Shown: positions 22,591 to 35,800 of the stretch, piece after piece | How positions within the stretch are numbered: position 1 is the stretch's first letter | Layout: the number at the start of each line of letters is the position of its first letter | Source of the DNA: Balanoglossus misakiensis | Lineage: Eukaryota > Hemichordata | Direction: 5' to 3' | NCBI GenBank assembly: GCA_040954595.2 | Contig: CM082580.2 | Coordinates: 12,834,001 to 12,898,000 of the forward strand | Length of the DNA stretch: 64,000 nt | Made by a program: the position numbers and the translations under genes | Notes under the pieces: model-generated | The model's database searches: none | What the model was told of the DNA's origin: nothing | Seen by the model: only the letters and a program-made list of their open reading frames with translations

Positions 22591-25500
22591 ACTGACGCTC
22601 AGGAAATTCAAAAGTAGGCGAAAGATCACCTGTATACATGGAAACCTGTTTTCTAAATTTGCTAAAATGTTCAACAGTATTTCAAAAGTTTACTTTAGAA
22701 TATTTATAAATATAAATTAAAGTCAGGCTGTTATCACTGTCAATGAGGAATACTAGTACACAAAAAGACTGACTTTGGTACATCCAACAGATCACAACAT
22801 TAACTGTTCTTTTCAATACCCTTGTTGCTGAGTACAGGATACAATCAACTGACAAGACTTAGCCAATCTTCGTGTGTGTCCACAAATCCAAGCCTTTCAA
22901 CTTGGAATGTCTGTTTAAAAACAACCCATTATGGCGCTGTCACTCAAACGTGCGTCATCAGATAAAAAACATATTCGGATAAATTGAACAACACGAAGAC
23001 ACGCAGTGGGCTCTGATCCGATGTACGTGTATGAAATCACACTCACGTTGACAGGTGGGAACTGGGCCACCGAGACCAGCGCTGCACGTTTTCAGTTTAT
23101 TGATGTCACTGTTGAAAGAAGTGAACGTCGGGTTAAAAGATTCTTGAAAGTCATCAATCCAACACAATCTATCTTCTGCTGTGCGACAGTTCAGCAGTAA
23201 AAGGCAGCTAACAGGGCAATGCTGTAGATTGCGAGCATTGATTTACGTTAATATAGAGCGTCCTTGTCGATAAAACGGGCGATCCTGAATGATATCTTCT
23301 CGGCACTGAGTCGTTTGTTACACGTGTACCAGGCGAGCTCAAACAACGATGATGCTATACGTAAATCAAGATGCTCTTTTGCCTTCCTCTGCCATAGCCA
23401 TGATGCCAATATCACGAGGAATAGTTGTGATTAGAGGTAAGTGCGTATTTTATTTCTTTTGTATATGAAATCCGCTGAATTTGCTATCTGGTTTGTTGCA
23501 AATTATTTTTCCCGCTAGCGGAAATCTTCCGAACGTGCATGTCATCCCTAAAAATGCAACTTGAACATTGTGGGTATTTCTGACCGAGAGCGAGGCACGT
23601 CTCCTTTGGGGAAACAACTCCCGGGCATTCATTAATCGCTGAATTTTGCCGCGTGCGCTAGCGCCAGCGCCAGCGGTTGCGATTGATTAAGCAAAGTGCG
23701 CTTGACTTCCAAGGGCATCGTGTCTCAGATGACTTCCCTTCCAGCCTACACACCGTCTTTTAGCTTCGTTGATTTTGGTATGATGAGGTCATTCAATTGT
23801 TACAGTCAACCGTGGCAAAACAAAAATGATCGGCGTCGATATTTTAATGCGATGATGCGGATGACGTGAACGGCAATGTCATTCGAAAAGCCGCTTTTTT
23901 CCCGTCTGTCTCATCCCGACTTTACCTTGAGCCATCAGACTGATCCTTGCCGGGAAAGCCTTCGTGACACAGACCCACAAGTTATTACTGCGCGGGTTTC
24001 ACGGAATAAAAAGCCTCTTGCTTGAATATAATCTACCCTGCATGAGATTAACGTGAGTCATCCGATTGGATGTCCCAAAGCCGCTCAATTCTCGCCCACT
24101 CCCCTCGCAGGATTTCGTTGGCGATCACATGACCAGCGAGACAAGAAACAGTCACTCGACGCCTCATAAGCACATGCCCTCGTCGGGTGAAAACAGTGCG
24201 TTGTCGGCGATGTACCCTCCTGTATCGGAAACGACTGGTCGTACGGTAACAGATCCCCGTGTCTCCGTACACTCGTAAAGCGAAACCTGAAGCGCATCCA
24301 CGAACGCGAACATTAAGTAAGTAGTCTTGTCTAGTTCATTCTTGATGGTAAAGGCACTTAATTCTGACAGCCTCTCTTCTATAGTAGTATATGTTACCTT
24401 GTCGTACGATATATCTGATCTCCATTACACATTCCGAGCAGTGAGTAGCAATCGGGTCTTATATCTGTGTGTATGTGTTCTCCAACTCATCCGTACTCAA
24501 CTAAACCCCATAAAAGAGTAGGGTATAGAAAATGTCTTTAAAATTACTGATTCTTCGGAAAATTGATAGTTACAACGGATGTCAACGTGAAAGAACGGAG
24601 TCCTGTGTCAGGCACATGTGGTTCCGTGATAGTATTTCTATGTCACAATACAGCAATCGGCATTTATAGAGAGGAGGGGGAGAGAGAGAGCTTCCCTTTT
24701 GAATTAAATCCTTAGTCACACTCTGAACTCGACAAAGGCCGAAGATGAAGTCATTCGCCAGGCGCCTGACGTCGGATGAGCATTTTCAGTTACCTTGGCA
24801 ACGAATAACAGTGTCCATCAAGTGTGCAAGAGATGTAGGCTTGTGACAGAAAGACGGTGTGACAACGTTGTATATATCAGGTCCTGTTTGTCTGTTTATT
24901 AATTCAACGCCTCCATCATTCCGTATCAATAACATGTCAATTACAGCCCAGCCACAGAACACCCTTCAATAATTGATTCGTTTTCACTCCCGAGGGAAGA
25001 ACATGCATTTCTCTTATTTATGTTTAATAACTTGCCGAGGAATCGAGGATCGATTTCGACCAAGTCGCCCTCTTTGCGAGTGGGCAGGTTTTATGTCACC
25101 ACTAAGAGACAGTACAACTAACAATGAGTTATGTTCTCATTTACATACGGACAAATCGGAGTCAAGATTAACATCAGTCAAGTTCACTCGCTCCCTTCGC
25201 GAGCATATCCCCAAGCCACATTTTTCATTTTGTAAACTATGAAGCAGTTCTTAAATGTAGCCGCCATCGATGAAATGATACCCGTGAAGTTAAACGTCTT
25301 CAAGTCTTCTCGGAATTTCACCCTTTGCAACATCAATCGCCAAGATTTCGTGTGCAGTGTCTTCAGGAGAATAATGCATGAAAGAGTGCCAGGTTAATGC
25401 GTGTATACCCGCATCTCCAAATGCTCGCCCGCGTCGCCATGGTTACCCCACTCTTGAACGTGGATTTACTGGAACGACAGTGGAATTCAATCAGCTAACC

Positions 25501-26780
25501 CATTTCTAAGAGACGGTGACATTCAGTCCCCCTGTCTCTCTCACGGCAACAACGTCGCCATCTTTTAACGTTGTTATTCCCAACAACAACAGTTTCACAG
25601 GGAACTTTTTTGTACAGTTTAATTTTCGTGGAGTTAGGAGACAACTGTAATATAAAAGCCCCCTCTTTTAGGACTTCCCTACGAGCAGTGGAATTACCAA
25701 ATTCGTGGAATTCAAAATTCGATCTGTCCAGCACGGTTCCTAGTTTCCTCTGAGAATTAACGACGACGATTTATCAAACGAGGCCATATTCTGGCAAATA
25801 ACTATTTGTAACTCCATAATGATCGATACGTTACCGACCGCAAGGGAATTTGTGTTCAAAAATATAAAGGTCAGCGGCGCATGAAATGCAGACGTTTTAC
25901 TGGATGAAGGAATTGGTAAAGAATAATGTATATGTATTTCTTCGGCATCCTTGGCAATATTTTAATTTGACTGAATTATTTTGCACGATGTAGTCATCCA
26001 GAACAATCATAATAAAATGGGACATTTCCACTAATAATGTTTGGGGCATGTTATTTCATCAAGTAATTGGTTTTGTGTTTTCCGTCACGTGGTCAGTGTA
26101 TGTTATACAGAAAGATGGAGCATTACACACGGATGATTTAATGCAGATACATACCATTAACCCTGCAAACATATGTATGGATTAATTTCATTGCCTCAAG
26201 GCGACAAAAGTCAAAGTCGTAAAACCCATATTTGGTTATTTTATTTCTTGAAGCCATCTGAGACGAATGAGTGATCACGTGCTCAACTACATAGAATCGC
26301 ATTTTTATTATATTTGTATGATGTTCTAGATACTTGATGACCAATGCTAATCCTATACTAATGTGGCCGACAATGATTGGATTATGGGTAGCCATGGTGA
26401 TGATATTTGGATGCGTTTATTTCACAAGGAAATAACAAATATACATGAAGTGATCATTAAAGCTACACAAGACTTAGAATTACTCTCTCTCACGCCATCT
26501 GTTACTAAAATGCATTTGCCAAACACTGGAACTCTTTGCTATAATCGATAGATTGAAGGCGAGTTACCAAAGCAGATCTACACTCTCGCTCATGAAAATT
26601 TTAAAAAGATACAATTTCACATAAAAACACTCCTGTAACAGTCAAATGGCTGCTAAGGCGGTAAGCGTACACAAAACTGCTCACCACATTTAATACCAGC
26701 CTCTCAGAGCCATCTTCAATTTCATCTTCAAGATTTACAAAGAAATAATCATTCCGGGCTATAGTTCTCTCTTTCTTCAG
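22591..26780. other. 4.2-kb stretch without a supportable gene
   Basis: Only short open frames without family resemblance. A GC-richer patch at about 23,640-24,300 could be regulatory or hold an untranslated leader exon of the urea transporter, whose coding exon begins with an acceptor. Nothing stronger can be said. Confidence 0.4.
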
Positions 26781-26811
26781 GGATACTGATGGATATATGC
26801 TGAAGTAAGCG

Positions 26812-29800
26812 ATGGCTGATGAAAACGGAACCGCGCACCGGTCTGTCTCGCAGGCCGACTTACAGCGATACCCGGCCACTAGTTACGTGATGGGTAACAT
26901 CGAACCGTTGACTTACTGGCTGCAGAACAAGCCGTTCATAATGAGATTCTTCAGCGGCTTCATGCGAGCATTTGGACAGCCGATATTCTTGAACAATCCC
27001 GTCAGTGGACTCGTCATTCTGATCGCACTCTTCGTGCAGAACCAGTGGCAGGCAATAAACGGTATCCTGGGGCTGTTAACCGCTCTCCTCACGGCCTTGC
27101 TCCTGCGCCTCGAAAGAGCGGGCATCGAGGACGGCAGCATCGGCTTCAACGGACTGCTCGTCGGGCTCCACATCCCGTTGTTCTCCGAGAGCGGCGACTG
27201 GTACGGGTATCTGATCTTCGCCGTCATCATTTATGCAGCACTGAGGTAAGAATCGCCCCTAGAGAAGTTAGATGTAACAGTCGCACTAAAAGCGTTTTCT
27301 TCCACAGGAAACGTAATCTGCCAATCATCCATCAATACTTGTCAATCCCGAGGCGTTCAGTCGTACATTCTAAGATGGCAAAGTAGGCTAGGATACAATT
27401 GGAAAAGTCGATACTATTTCAATCGTGATGTTTGTTTGTTTGGGGATTCGGTCGTGCCAGTCTGTTTGGTCTGATCTGATCTTATGTGAGAGTAACGTGA
27501 CGTGACGTTGTGACGTGAGGATTTCAGAGATTTGGACTTCGTTTTCAGATTATACGTGTTGTCTGCCATCATTTCCGTTCCGTGAATGGTTCGCTTAATA
27601 AAGTTATGGGGACTAGGAAATACCAAGACCTATTTGTTCGTAATTGACATGTTCTTCATTTACGAAGACTTTCACGGGGGTTTCCTGGTGAGAAAATTGG
27701 TTCATCGGGGTCTGGCAGTTGTAATGAAGATTAAAAGCGTGGAATTGTTACTCGTTAGCCATGGAAATTCAATCCCCGGGAATAATCGCGCAGGAAAGGA
27801 TCTGGATCACGCGCTCGTAATGATGTATTTGTGTGCTTGGAGTACGAAAGACTTCTTATTTCCCCTTGTTGACTCTCCTATCAGATCCACGAATTACGAT
27901 ATGACGATGAAAAACGAGATTTCAATACCTTTCAATACCTATACATGCAGCCGCTTTACCTTTAAGACTTCAGGATTCAAATGCAACCTATTATTGCTTC
28001 GGTGCATGGTTTAGCGCCCCAAGGGTGCCGCCTGATTACGGTTCGCGACGCACTTACATTATCTTTCGGCTTTATTCGGCAACCTTCGCCGAGACAAGTC
28101 GATTTATCAAGCCGTCCCGGGAGTAGTAGTGTGATGTTTGTCGGCTTAATGAATTCTTGCCAAATGGACAATGCAAAGGCGAGAAATTATTTGATATCAG
28201 CAAAACTAGTCTGGAACAGGAGATTACAGAAACTGAGTTCTGTCAGTAAAGATAACAGCGTAGTTTTATATCTCGCTGGGTTCGTATAACATGGAAATTG
28301 CAGAATAAGAAGTGCTTTTGGGGAAAAATAAATTGAATGCAACAGTGTGTATAATAAATTATCAGAAATAGACAGTGATGATAAGCGACACGGGAATATC
28401 GCAGCCTTGTCTTTTAACATAGTGCCTCTGCTGCACAAATCTCTACGACTAGTAAAGATTCCTAGTATCTGTAAACCTTTGCGCTTTCTTTCGACATTTT
28501 TGTTGTGTTTGTATAAACACCCGTTTCTTGTTCGAATCCATGAACCATGATAAAATACCTAGTGGGATATAGCTTATCAACGAGCCTATACGACAATGGC
28601 TGCACATGCAGAGCAAACATTGGGAATTTAATGGATAGACCAGATCGTCAAACAGGACACGAATAGACATCTGACAGTCAACATGGCTTGTAAGTTGTAA
28701 GCATACGAACAACGTCAATAGAATCTTGTCATGTATGTGCCCGTTTTCTTTCTTTTTTTCTTTCAGCACCTTGCTCGCTACTGGCCTGGGTAATCTATTT
28801 GGCCAATGGACGCTACCGGTATTTAATCTGCCCTTCAACATAACCTTGCTCTTGTTCCTGGCGGGAACGGGTCCAAATAACGCCCACTTCCCGTCGAGAA
28901 TTGTCGTGCCGCCAGCAGAACTGGAAATGTGGGGTGTTCGGTCTCTCGATTGGGTCGAGGTAAGCGTTCAATTATTAAGTGTTTTACTGATTCTGCAAAG
29001 CCCTATTAAATAATTCAGAGTTCACACAATATCCCACGTTTTTCATTTTTTCCTGGCTGACAGTTTAATTAAACGAGAAACAAAGTTTTAAAAAGTGCCA
29101 TGTCAAGCAATTGTTTTGTGCCAAATAAGGCATCCAGTGATCCCAAATTAAATGCAAAATGTGCAAAAATTGTGAAATAATTGGACGTCATGGAATTCTG
29201 CTTTGGAAACTAATCATGTTTTAAAGAGTGTGCGTCATATAAGTATAACAGGTCTTAATTTTCTTTTCCATTTGATAGGTGTTGAAAGGTATTCCCCGGG
29301 GTATTGGTCAGTGTTATGGTTGTGACAATTTGATATCTGGCAGTCTTATATCGCTGTCTATGCTGATCTGTTCGCCTGTCTTATTCGGACACGGCCTTCT
29401 GGGATCTTTGATCGGTATATTTATCGGTTAGTATCACCAAATTAGACCGGGCGAATTCCAAACGATGGTCAAATATTTTGGTGACTCTACAACATTCCAA
29501 GTTATTGAAACGGACGGCAGTTATACCTACCCGATACTGTCATTCTAAGAAGCAAAACCCAACACGTATGCTCGAAAAAGACAAATTCTCGACTTTGAAA
29601 AATTTGGCGATTTCGTCATTTTTGGACGTTTTTTTATGGGTTATAGCTCATTAAAAGTGTCGAATATGACAAATTCTCGACTTTGAAAAAGTTGGCGATT
29701 TCGTCATTTTTGGACGTTTTTCATGGGTTATAGCTCATGAAATCATCAAAAAATGAAAATTTTTCGACTTTGCGAAATCTCAAAATTTCGTCGATTTTTG

Positions 29801-32800
29801 AAAAAAACCATGGGTTATAGCTCATGAAATCATCAAAAAATGAAAATTTTTCGACTTTGCGGAATCTCAAAATTTCGTCGATTTTTGAAAAAAACCATGG
29901 GTTATCTCATGAAATCATCAAAAAATGAAAATTTTCGACTTTGCGGAATCTCAAAATTTCGTCGATTTTTGAAAAAAAAACAACGGGTTATATAGCTCAA
30001 GAAATCATCAAAAAATGAAAATTTTTCGACTTTGCGGAATCTCAAAATTTCGTCGATTTTTGAAAAAAACATGGGTTATAGCTCAGGAAATCATCAAAAA
30101 ATGACAATTTTTCGACTTTGCGGAAAATCAAAATTTCGTCGATTTTTGAAAAAAACCATGGGTTATAGCTCATGAAATCATCAAAAAATGAAAATTTTTC
30201 GACTTTGCGGAATCTCAAAATTTCGTCGATTTTTGAAAAAAAACATGGGTTATAGCTCAGGAAATCATCAAAAAATGACAATTTTTCGACTTTGCGGAAA
30301 ATCAAAATTTGGCCGATTTTTGAAAAAAACCATGGGTTATAGCTCAGGAAATCATCAAAAAATGACAATTTTTCGACTTTGCGGAAAATCAAAATTTGGC
30401 CGATTTTTGAAAAAAACCATGGGTTATAGCTCAGGAAATCATCAAAAAATGACAATTTTTCGACTTTGCGGAAAATCAAAATTTGGCCGATTTTTGAAAA
30501 AAACCATGGGTTATAGCTCAGGAAATCATCAAAAAATGACAATTTTTCGACTTTGCGGAAAATCAAAATTTGGCCGATTTTTGAAAAAAACCATGGGTTA
30601 TAGCTCAGGAAATCATCAAAAAAATGACAATTTTTCGACTTTGCGGAAAATCAAAATTTGGCCGATTTTTGAAAAAAACCATGGGTTATAGCTCAGGAAA
30701 TCATCAAAAAATGACAATTTTTCGACTTTGCGGAAAATCAAAATTTGGCCGATTTTTGAAAAAACCATGGGTTATAGCTCAGGAAATCATCAAAAAATGA
30801 CAATCTTTCGACTTTGCGGAAAATCAAAATTTGGCCGATTTTTGAAAAAAACCATGGGTTATAGCTCAGGAAATCATCAAAAAATGACAATTTTTCGACT
30901 TTGCGGAAAATCAAAATTTGGGCCGATTTTTGAAAAAAACCATGGGTTATAGCTCAGGAAATCATCAAAAAATGACAATTTTTCGACTTTGCGGAAAATC
31001 AAAATTTGGCCGATTTTTGAAAAAAAACCATGGGTTATAGCTCAGGAAATCATCAAAAAATGACAATTTTTCGACTTTGCGGAAAATCAAAATTTGGCCG
31101 ATTTTTGAAGAAAACCATGGGTTATAGCTCAGGAAATCATCAAAAAATGACAATTTTTCGACTTTGCGGAAAATCAAAATTTGGCCGATTTTTGAAAAAA
31201 ACCATGGGTTATAGCTCAGGAAATCATCAAAAAATGACAATTTTTTGACTTTGCGGAAAATCAAAATTTGGCCGATTTTGAAAAAAACCATGGGTTATAG
31301 CTCATGAAATCATCAAAAATGACAATTTTTCGACTTTGCGGAAAATCAAAATTTGGCCGATTTTTGAAAAAAACCATGGGTTATAGCTCAGGAAATCATC
31401 AAAAAATGACAATTTTTCGACTTGCGGAAAATCAAAATTTGGCCGATTTTTGAAACAAACCATGGGTTATAGCTCAGGAAATCATCAAAAAATGACAATT
31501 TTTCGACTTTGCGGAAAATCAAAATTTGGCCGATTTTTGAAAAAAACCATGGGTTATAGCTCAGGAAATCATCAAAAAATGACAATTTTTCGACTTTGCG
31601 GAAAATCAAAATTTGGCCGATTTTTGAAAAAAACCATGGGTTATAGCTCAGGAAATCATCAAAAAATGACAATTTTTCGACTTTGCGGAAAATCAAAATT
31701 TGGCCGATTTTTGAAAAAAACCATGGGTTATAGCTCAGGAAATCATCAAAAAATGACAATTTTTCGACTTTGCGGAAAATCAAAATTTGGCCGATTTTTG
31801 AAAAAAACCATGGGTTATAGCTCAGGAAATCATCAAAAAATGACAATTTTTCGACTTTGCGGAAAATCAAAATTTGGCCGATTTTTGAAAAAAACCATGG
31901 GTTATAGCTCAGGAAATCATCAAAAAATGACAATTTTTCGACTTTGCGGAAAATCAAAATTTGGCCGATTTTTGAAAAAAACCATGGGTTATAGCTCAGG
32001 AAATCATCAAAAAATGACAATTTTTCGACTTTGCGGAAAATCAAAATTTGGCCGATTTTTGAAAAAAACCATGGGTTATAGCTCAGGAAATCATCAAAAA
32101 ATGACAATTTTTCGACTTTGCGGAAAATCAAAATTTGGCCGATTTTTGAAAAAAACCATGGGTTATAGCTCAGGAAATCATCAAAAAATGACAATTTTTC
32201 GACTTTGCGGAAAATCAAAATTTGGCCGATTTTTGAAAAAAACCATGGGTTATAGCTCAGGAAATCATCAAAAAATGACAATTTTTCGACTTTGCGGAAA
32301 ATCAAAATTTGGCCGATTTTTGAAAAAAACCATGGGTTATAGCTCAGGAAATCATCAAAAAATGACAATTTTTCGACTTTGCGGAAAATCAAAATTTGGC
32401 CGATTTTTGAAAAAAACCATGGGTTATAGCTCAGGAAATCATCAAAAAATGACAATTTTTCGACTTTGCGGAAAATCAAAATTTGGCCGATTTTTGAAAA
32501 AAAACCATGGGTTATAGCTCAGGAAATCATCAAAAAATGACAATTTTTCGACTTTGCGGAAAATCAAAATTTGGCCGATTTTTGAAAAAAACCATGGGTT
32601 ATAGCTCAGGAAATCATCAAAAAATGACAATTTTTCGACTTTGCGGAAAATCAAAATTTGGCCGATTTTTGAAAAAACCATGGGTTATAGCTCAGGAAAT
32701 CATCAAAAAATGACAATTTTTCGACTTTGCGGAAAATCAAAATTGGCCGATTTTTGAAAAAAACCATGGGTTATAGCTCAGGAAATCATCAAAAAATGAC

Positions 32801-35800
32801 AATTTTTCGGGAAAATCAAATTTGGCGATTTTGAAAAAACACATGGGTTATAGGACTCAGGAAATCATCAAAAAGAGAGATACACATCTTTCCGACTTTG
32901 CGGAAAATCAAAATTTGGCCGATTTTTGAAAAAAACCATGGGTTATAGCTCAGGAAATCATCAAAAAATGACAATTTTCGACTTTGCGGAAAATCAAAAT
33001 TTGGCCGATTTTTGAAAAAAACCATGGGTTATAGCTCAGGAAATCATCAAAAAATGACAATTTTTCGACTTTGCGGAAAATCAAAATTTGGCCGATTTTT
33101 GAAAAAAAACCATGGGTTATAGCTCAGGAAATCATCAAAAAATGACAATTTTTCGACTTTGCGGAAAATCAAAATTTGGCCGATTTTTGAAAAAAACCAT
33201 GGGTTATAGCTCAGGAAATCATCAAAAAATGACAATTTTTCGACTTTGCGGAAAATCAAAATTTGGCCGATTTTTGAAAAAAACCATGGGTTATAGCTCA
33301 GGAAATCATCAAAAAATGACAATTTTTCGACTTTGCGGAAAATCAAAATTTGGCCGATTTTGAAAAAAACCATGGGTTATAGCTCAGGAAATCATCAAAA
33401 AATGACAATTTTTCGACTTTGCGGAAAATCAAAATTTGGCCGATTTTTGAAAAAAAACCATGGGTTATAGCTCAGGAAATCATCAAAAAATGACAATTTT
33501 TCGACTTTGCGGAAAATCAAAATTTGGCCGATTTTTGAAAAAAACCATGGGTTATAGCTCAGGAAATCATCAAAAAATGACAATTTTTCGACTTTGCGGA
33601 AAATCAAAATTTGGCCGATTTTTGAAAAAAACCATGGGTTATAGCTCAGGAAATCATCAAAAAATGACAATTTTTCGACTTTGCGGAAAATCAAAATTTG
33701 GCCGATTTTTGAAAAAAACCATGGGTTATAGCTCAGGAAATCATCAAAAAATGACAATTTTTCGACTTTGCGGAAAATCAAAATTTGGCCGATTTTTGAA
33801 AAAAACCATGGGTTATAGCTCAGGAAATCATCAAAAAATGACAATTTTTCGACTTTGCGGAAAATCAAAATTTGGCCGATTTTTGAAAAAAACCATGGGT
33901 TATAGCTCAGGAAATCATCAAAAAATGACAATTTTTCGACTTTGCGGAAAATCAAAATTTGGCCGATTTTTGAAAAAAACCATGGGTTATAGCTCAGGAA
34001 ATCATCAAAAAATGACAATTTTTCGACTTTGCGGAAAATCAAAATTTGGCCGATTTTTGAAAAAAACCATGGGTTATAGCTCAGGAAATCATCAAAAAAT
34101 GACAATTTTTCGACTTTGCGGAAAATCAAAATTTGGCCGATTTTTGAAAAAAACCATGGGTTATAGCTCAGGAAATCATCAAAAAATGACAATTTTTCGA
34201 CTTTGCGGAAAATCAAAATTTGGCCGATTTTTGAAAAAAACCATGGGTTATAGCTCAGGAAATCATCAAAAAATGACAATTTTTCGACTTTGCGGAAAAA
34301 TCAAAATTTGGCCGATTTTTGAAAAAAACCATGGGTTATAGCTCAGAAATCATCAAAAAATGACAATTTTTCGACTTTGCGGAAATTCAAAATTTGGCCG
34401 ATTTTTGAAAAAATCATGGGTTATAGCTCAGGAAAATCATCAAAAAATGACAATTTTTCGACTTTGCGGAAATTTCAAAATTTGGCCGATTTTTGAAAAA
34501 AACCATGGGTTATAGCTCAGGAAAATCATCAAAAAATGACAATTTTTCGACTTTGCGGAAAATCAAAATTTGGCCGATTTTTGAAAAAAACCATGGGTTA
34601 TAGCTCAGGAAATCATCAAAAAATGACAATTTTTCGACTTTGCGGAAAATCAAAATTTGGCCGATTTTTGAAAAAAACCATGGGTTATAGCTCAGGAAAT
34701 CATCAAAAAATGACAATTTTTCGACTTTGCGGAAAATCAAAATTTGGCCGATTTTTGAAAAAACCATGGGTTATAGCTCAGGAAATCATCAAAAAATGAC
34801 AATTTTTCGACTTTGCGGAAAATCAAAATTTGGCCGATTTTTGAAAAAACATGGGTTATAGCTCAGAAATCATCAAAAAATGACAATTTTTCGACTTTGC
34901 GGAAAATCAAAATTTGGCCGATTTTGAAAAAATCATGGGTTATAGCTCATGAAAATCATCAAAAAATGACAATTTTTCGACTTTGCGAAAAATCAAAATT
35001 TGGCCGATTTTTGAAAAAAACCATGGGTTATAGCTCAGGAAATCATCAAAAAATGACAATTTTTCGACTTTGCGGAAAATCAAAATTTGGCCGATTTTTG
35101 AAAAAAACCATGGGTTATAGCTCAGGAAATCATCAAAAAATGACAATTTTCGACTTTGCGGAAAATCAAAATTTGGCCGATTTTTGAAAAAAACCATGGG
35201 TTATAGCTCAGGAAATCATCAAAAAATGACAATTTTTCGACTTTGCGGAAAATCAAAATTTGGCCGATTTTTGAAAAAAACCATGGGTTATAGCTCAGGA
35301 AAATCATCAAAAAATGACAATTTTTCGACTTTGCGAAATTCAAAATTTGGCCGATTTTTGAAAAAAATCATGGGTTATAGCTCATGAAATCGTCAAAAAA
35401 TGACAATTTTTCGACTTTGCGGAAATTTCAAAATTTGGCCATTTTTGAAAAAATCATGGGTTATAGCTCATGAAAATCGTCAAAAAATGACAATTTTTCG
35501 ACTTTGCGGAATTTCAAAATTTGGCCGATTTTTGAAAAAATCATGGGTTATAGCTCATGAAAATCGTCAAAAAATGACAATTTTTCGACTTTGCGGAATT
35601 TCAAAATTTGGCCGAGCCCAAAATTCATGCTGGTTAGTTTCCTAGAATGGGTCAGGTACCGTTAAGCATGGATAATGACAAAACCGTATTTTTGAAAAAA
35701 ACCATGGGTTATAGCTCAGGAAATCATCAAAAAATGACAATTTTTCGACTTTGCGGAAAATCAAAATTTGGCCGATTTTTGAAAAAAACCATGGGTTATA

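Noticed and set aside
24048-24297. Overlapping open frames in the GC-rich patch
   Set aside because: Three overlapping frames on both strands, none with family features; may be an untranslated or regulatory region.
25495-25734. 79-codon minus-strand frame with a vector-like look
   Set aside because: No real match to cloning-vector sequence could be made by eye, and no splice partners are visible.
27586-28014. 142-codon plus-strand open frame
   Set aside because: Lies in intron 1 of the urea transporter, with no family resemblance and no splice context.
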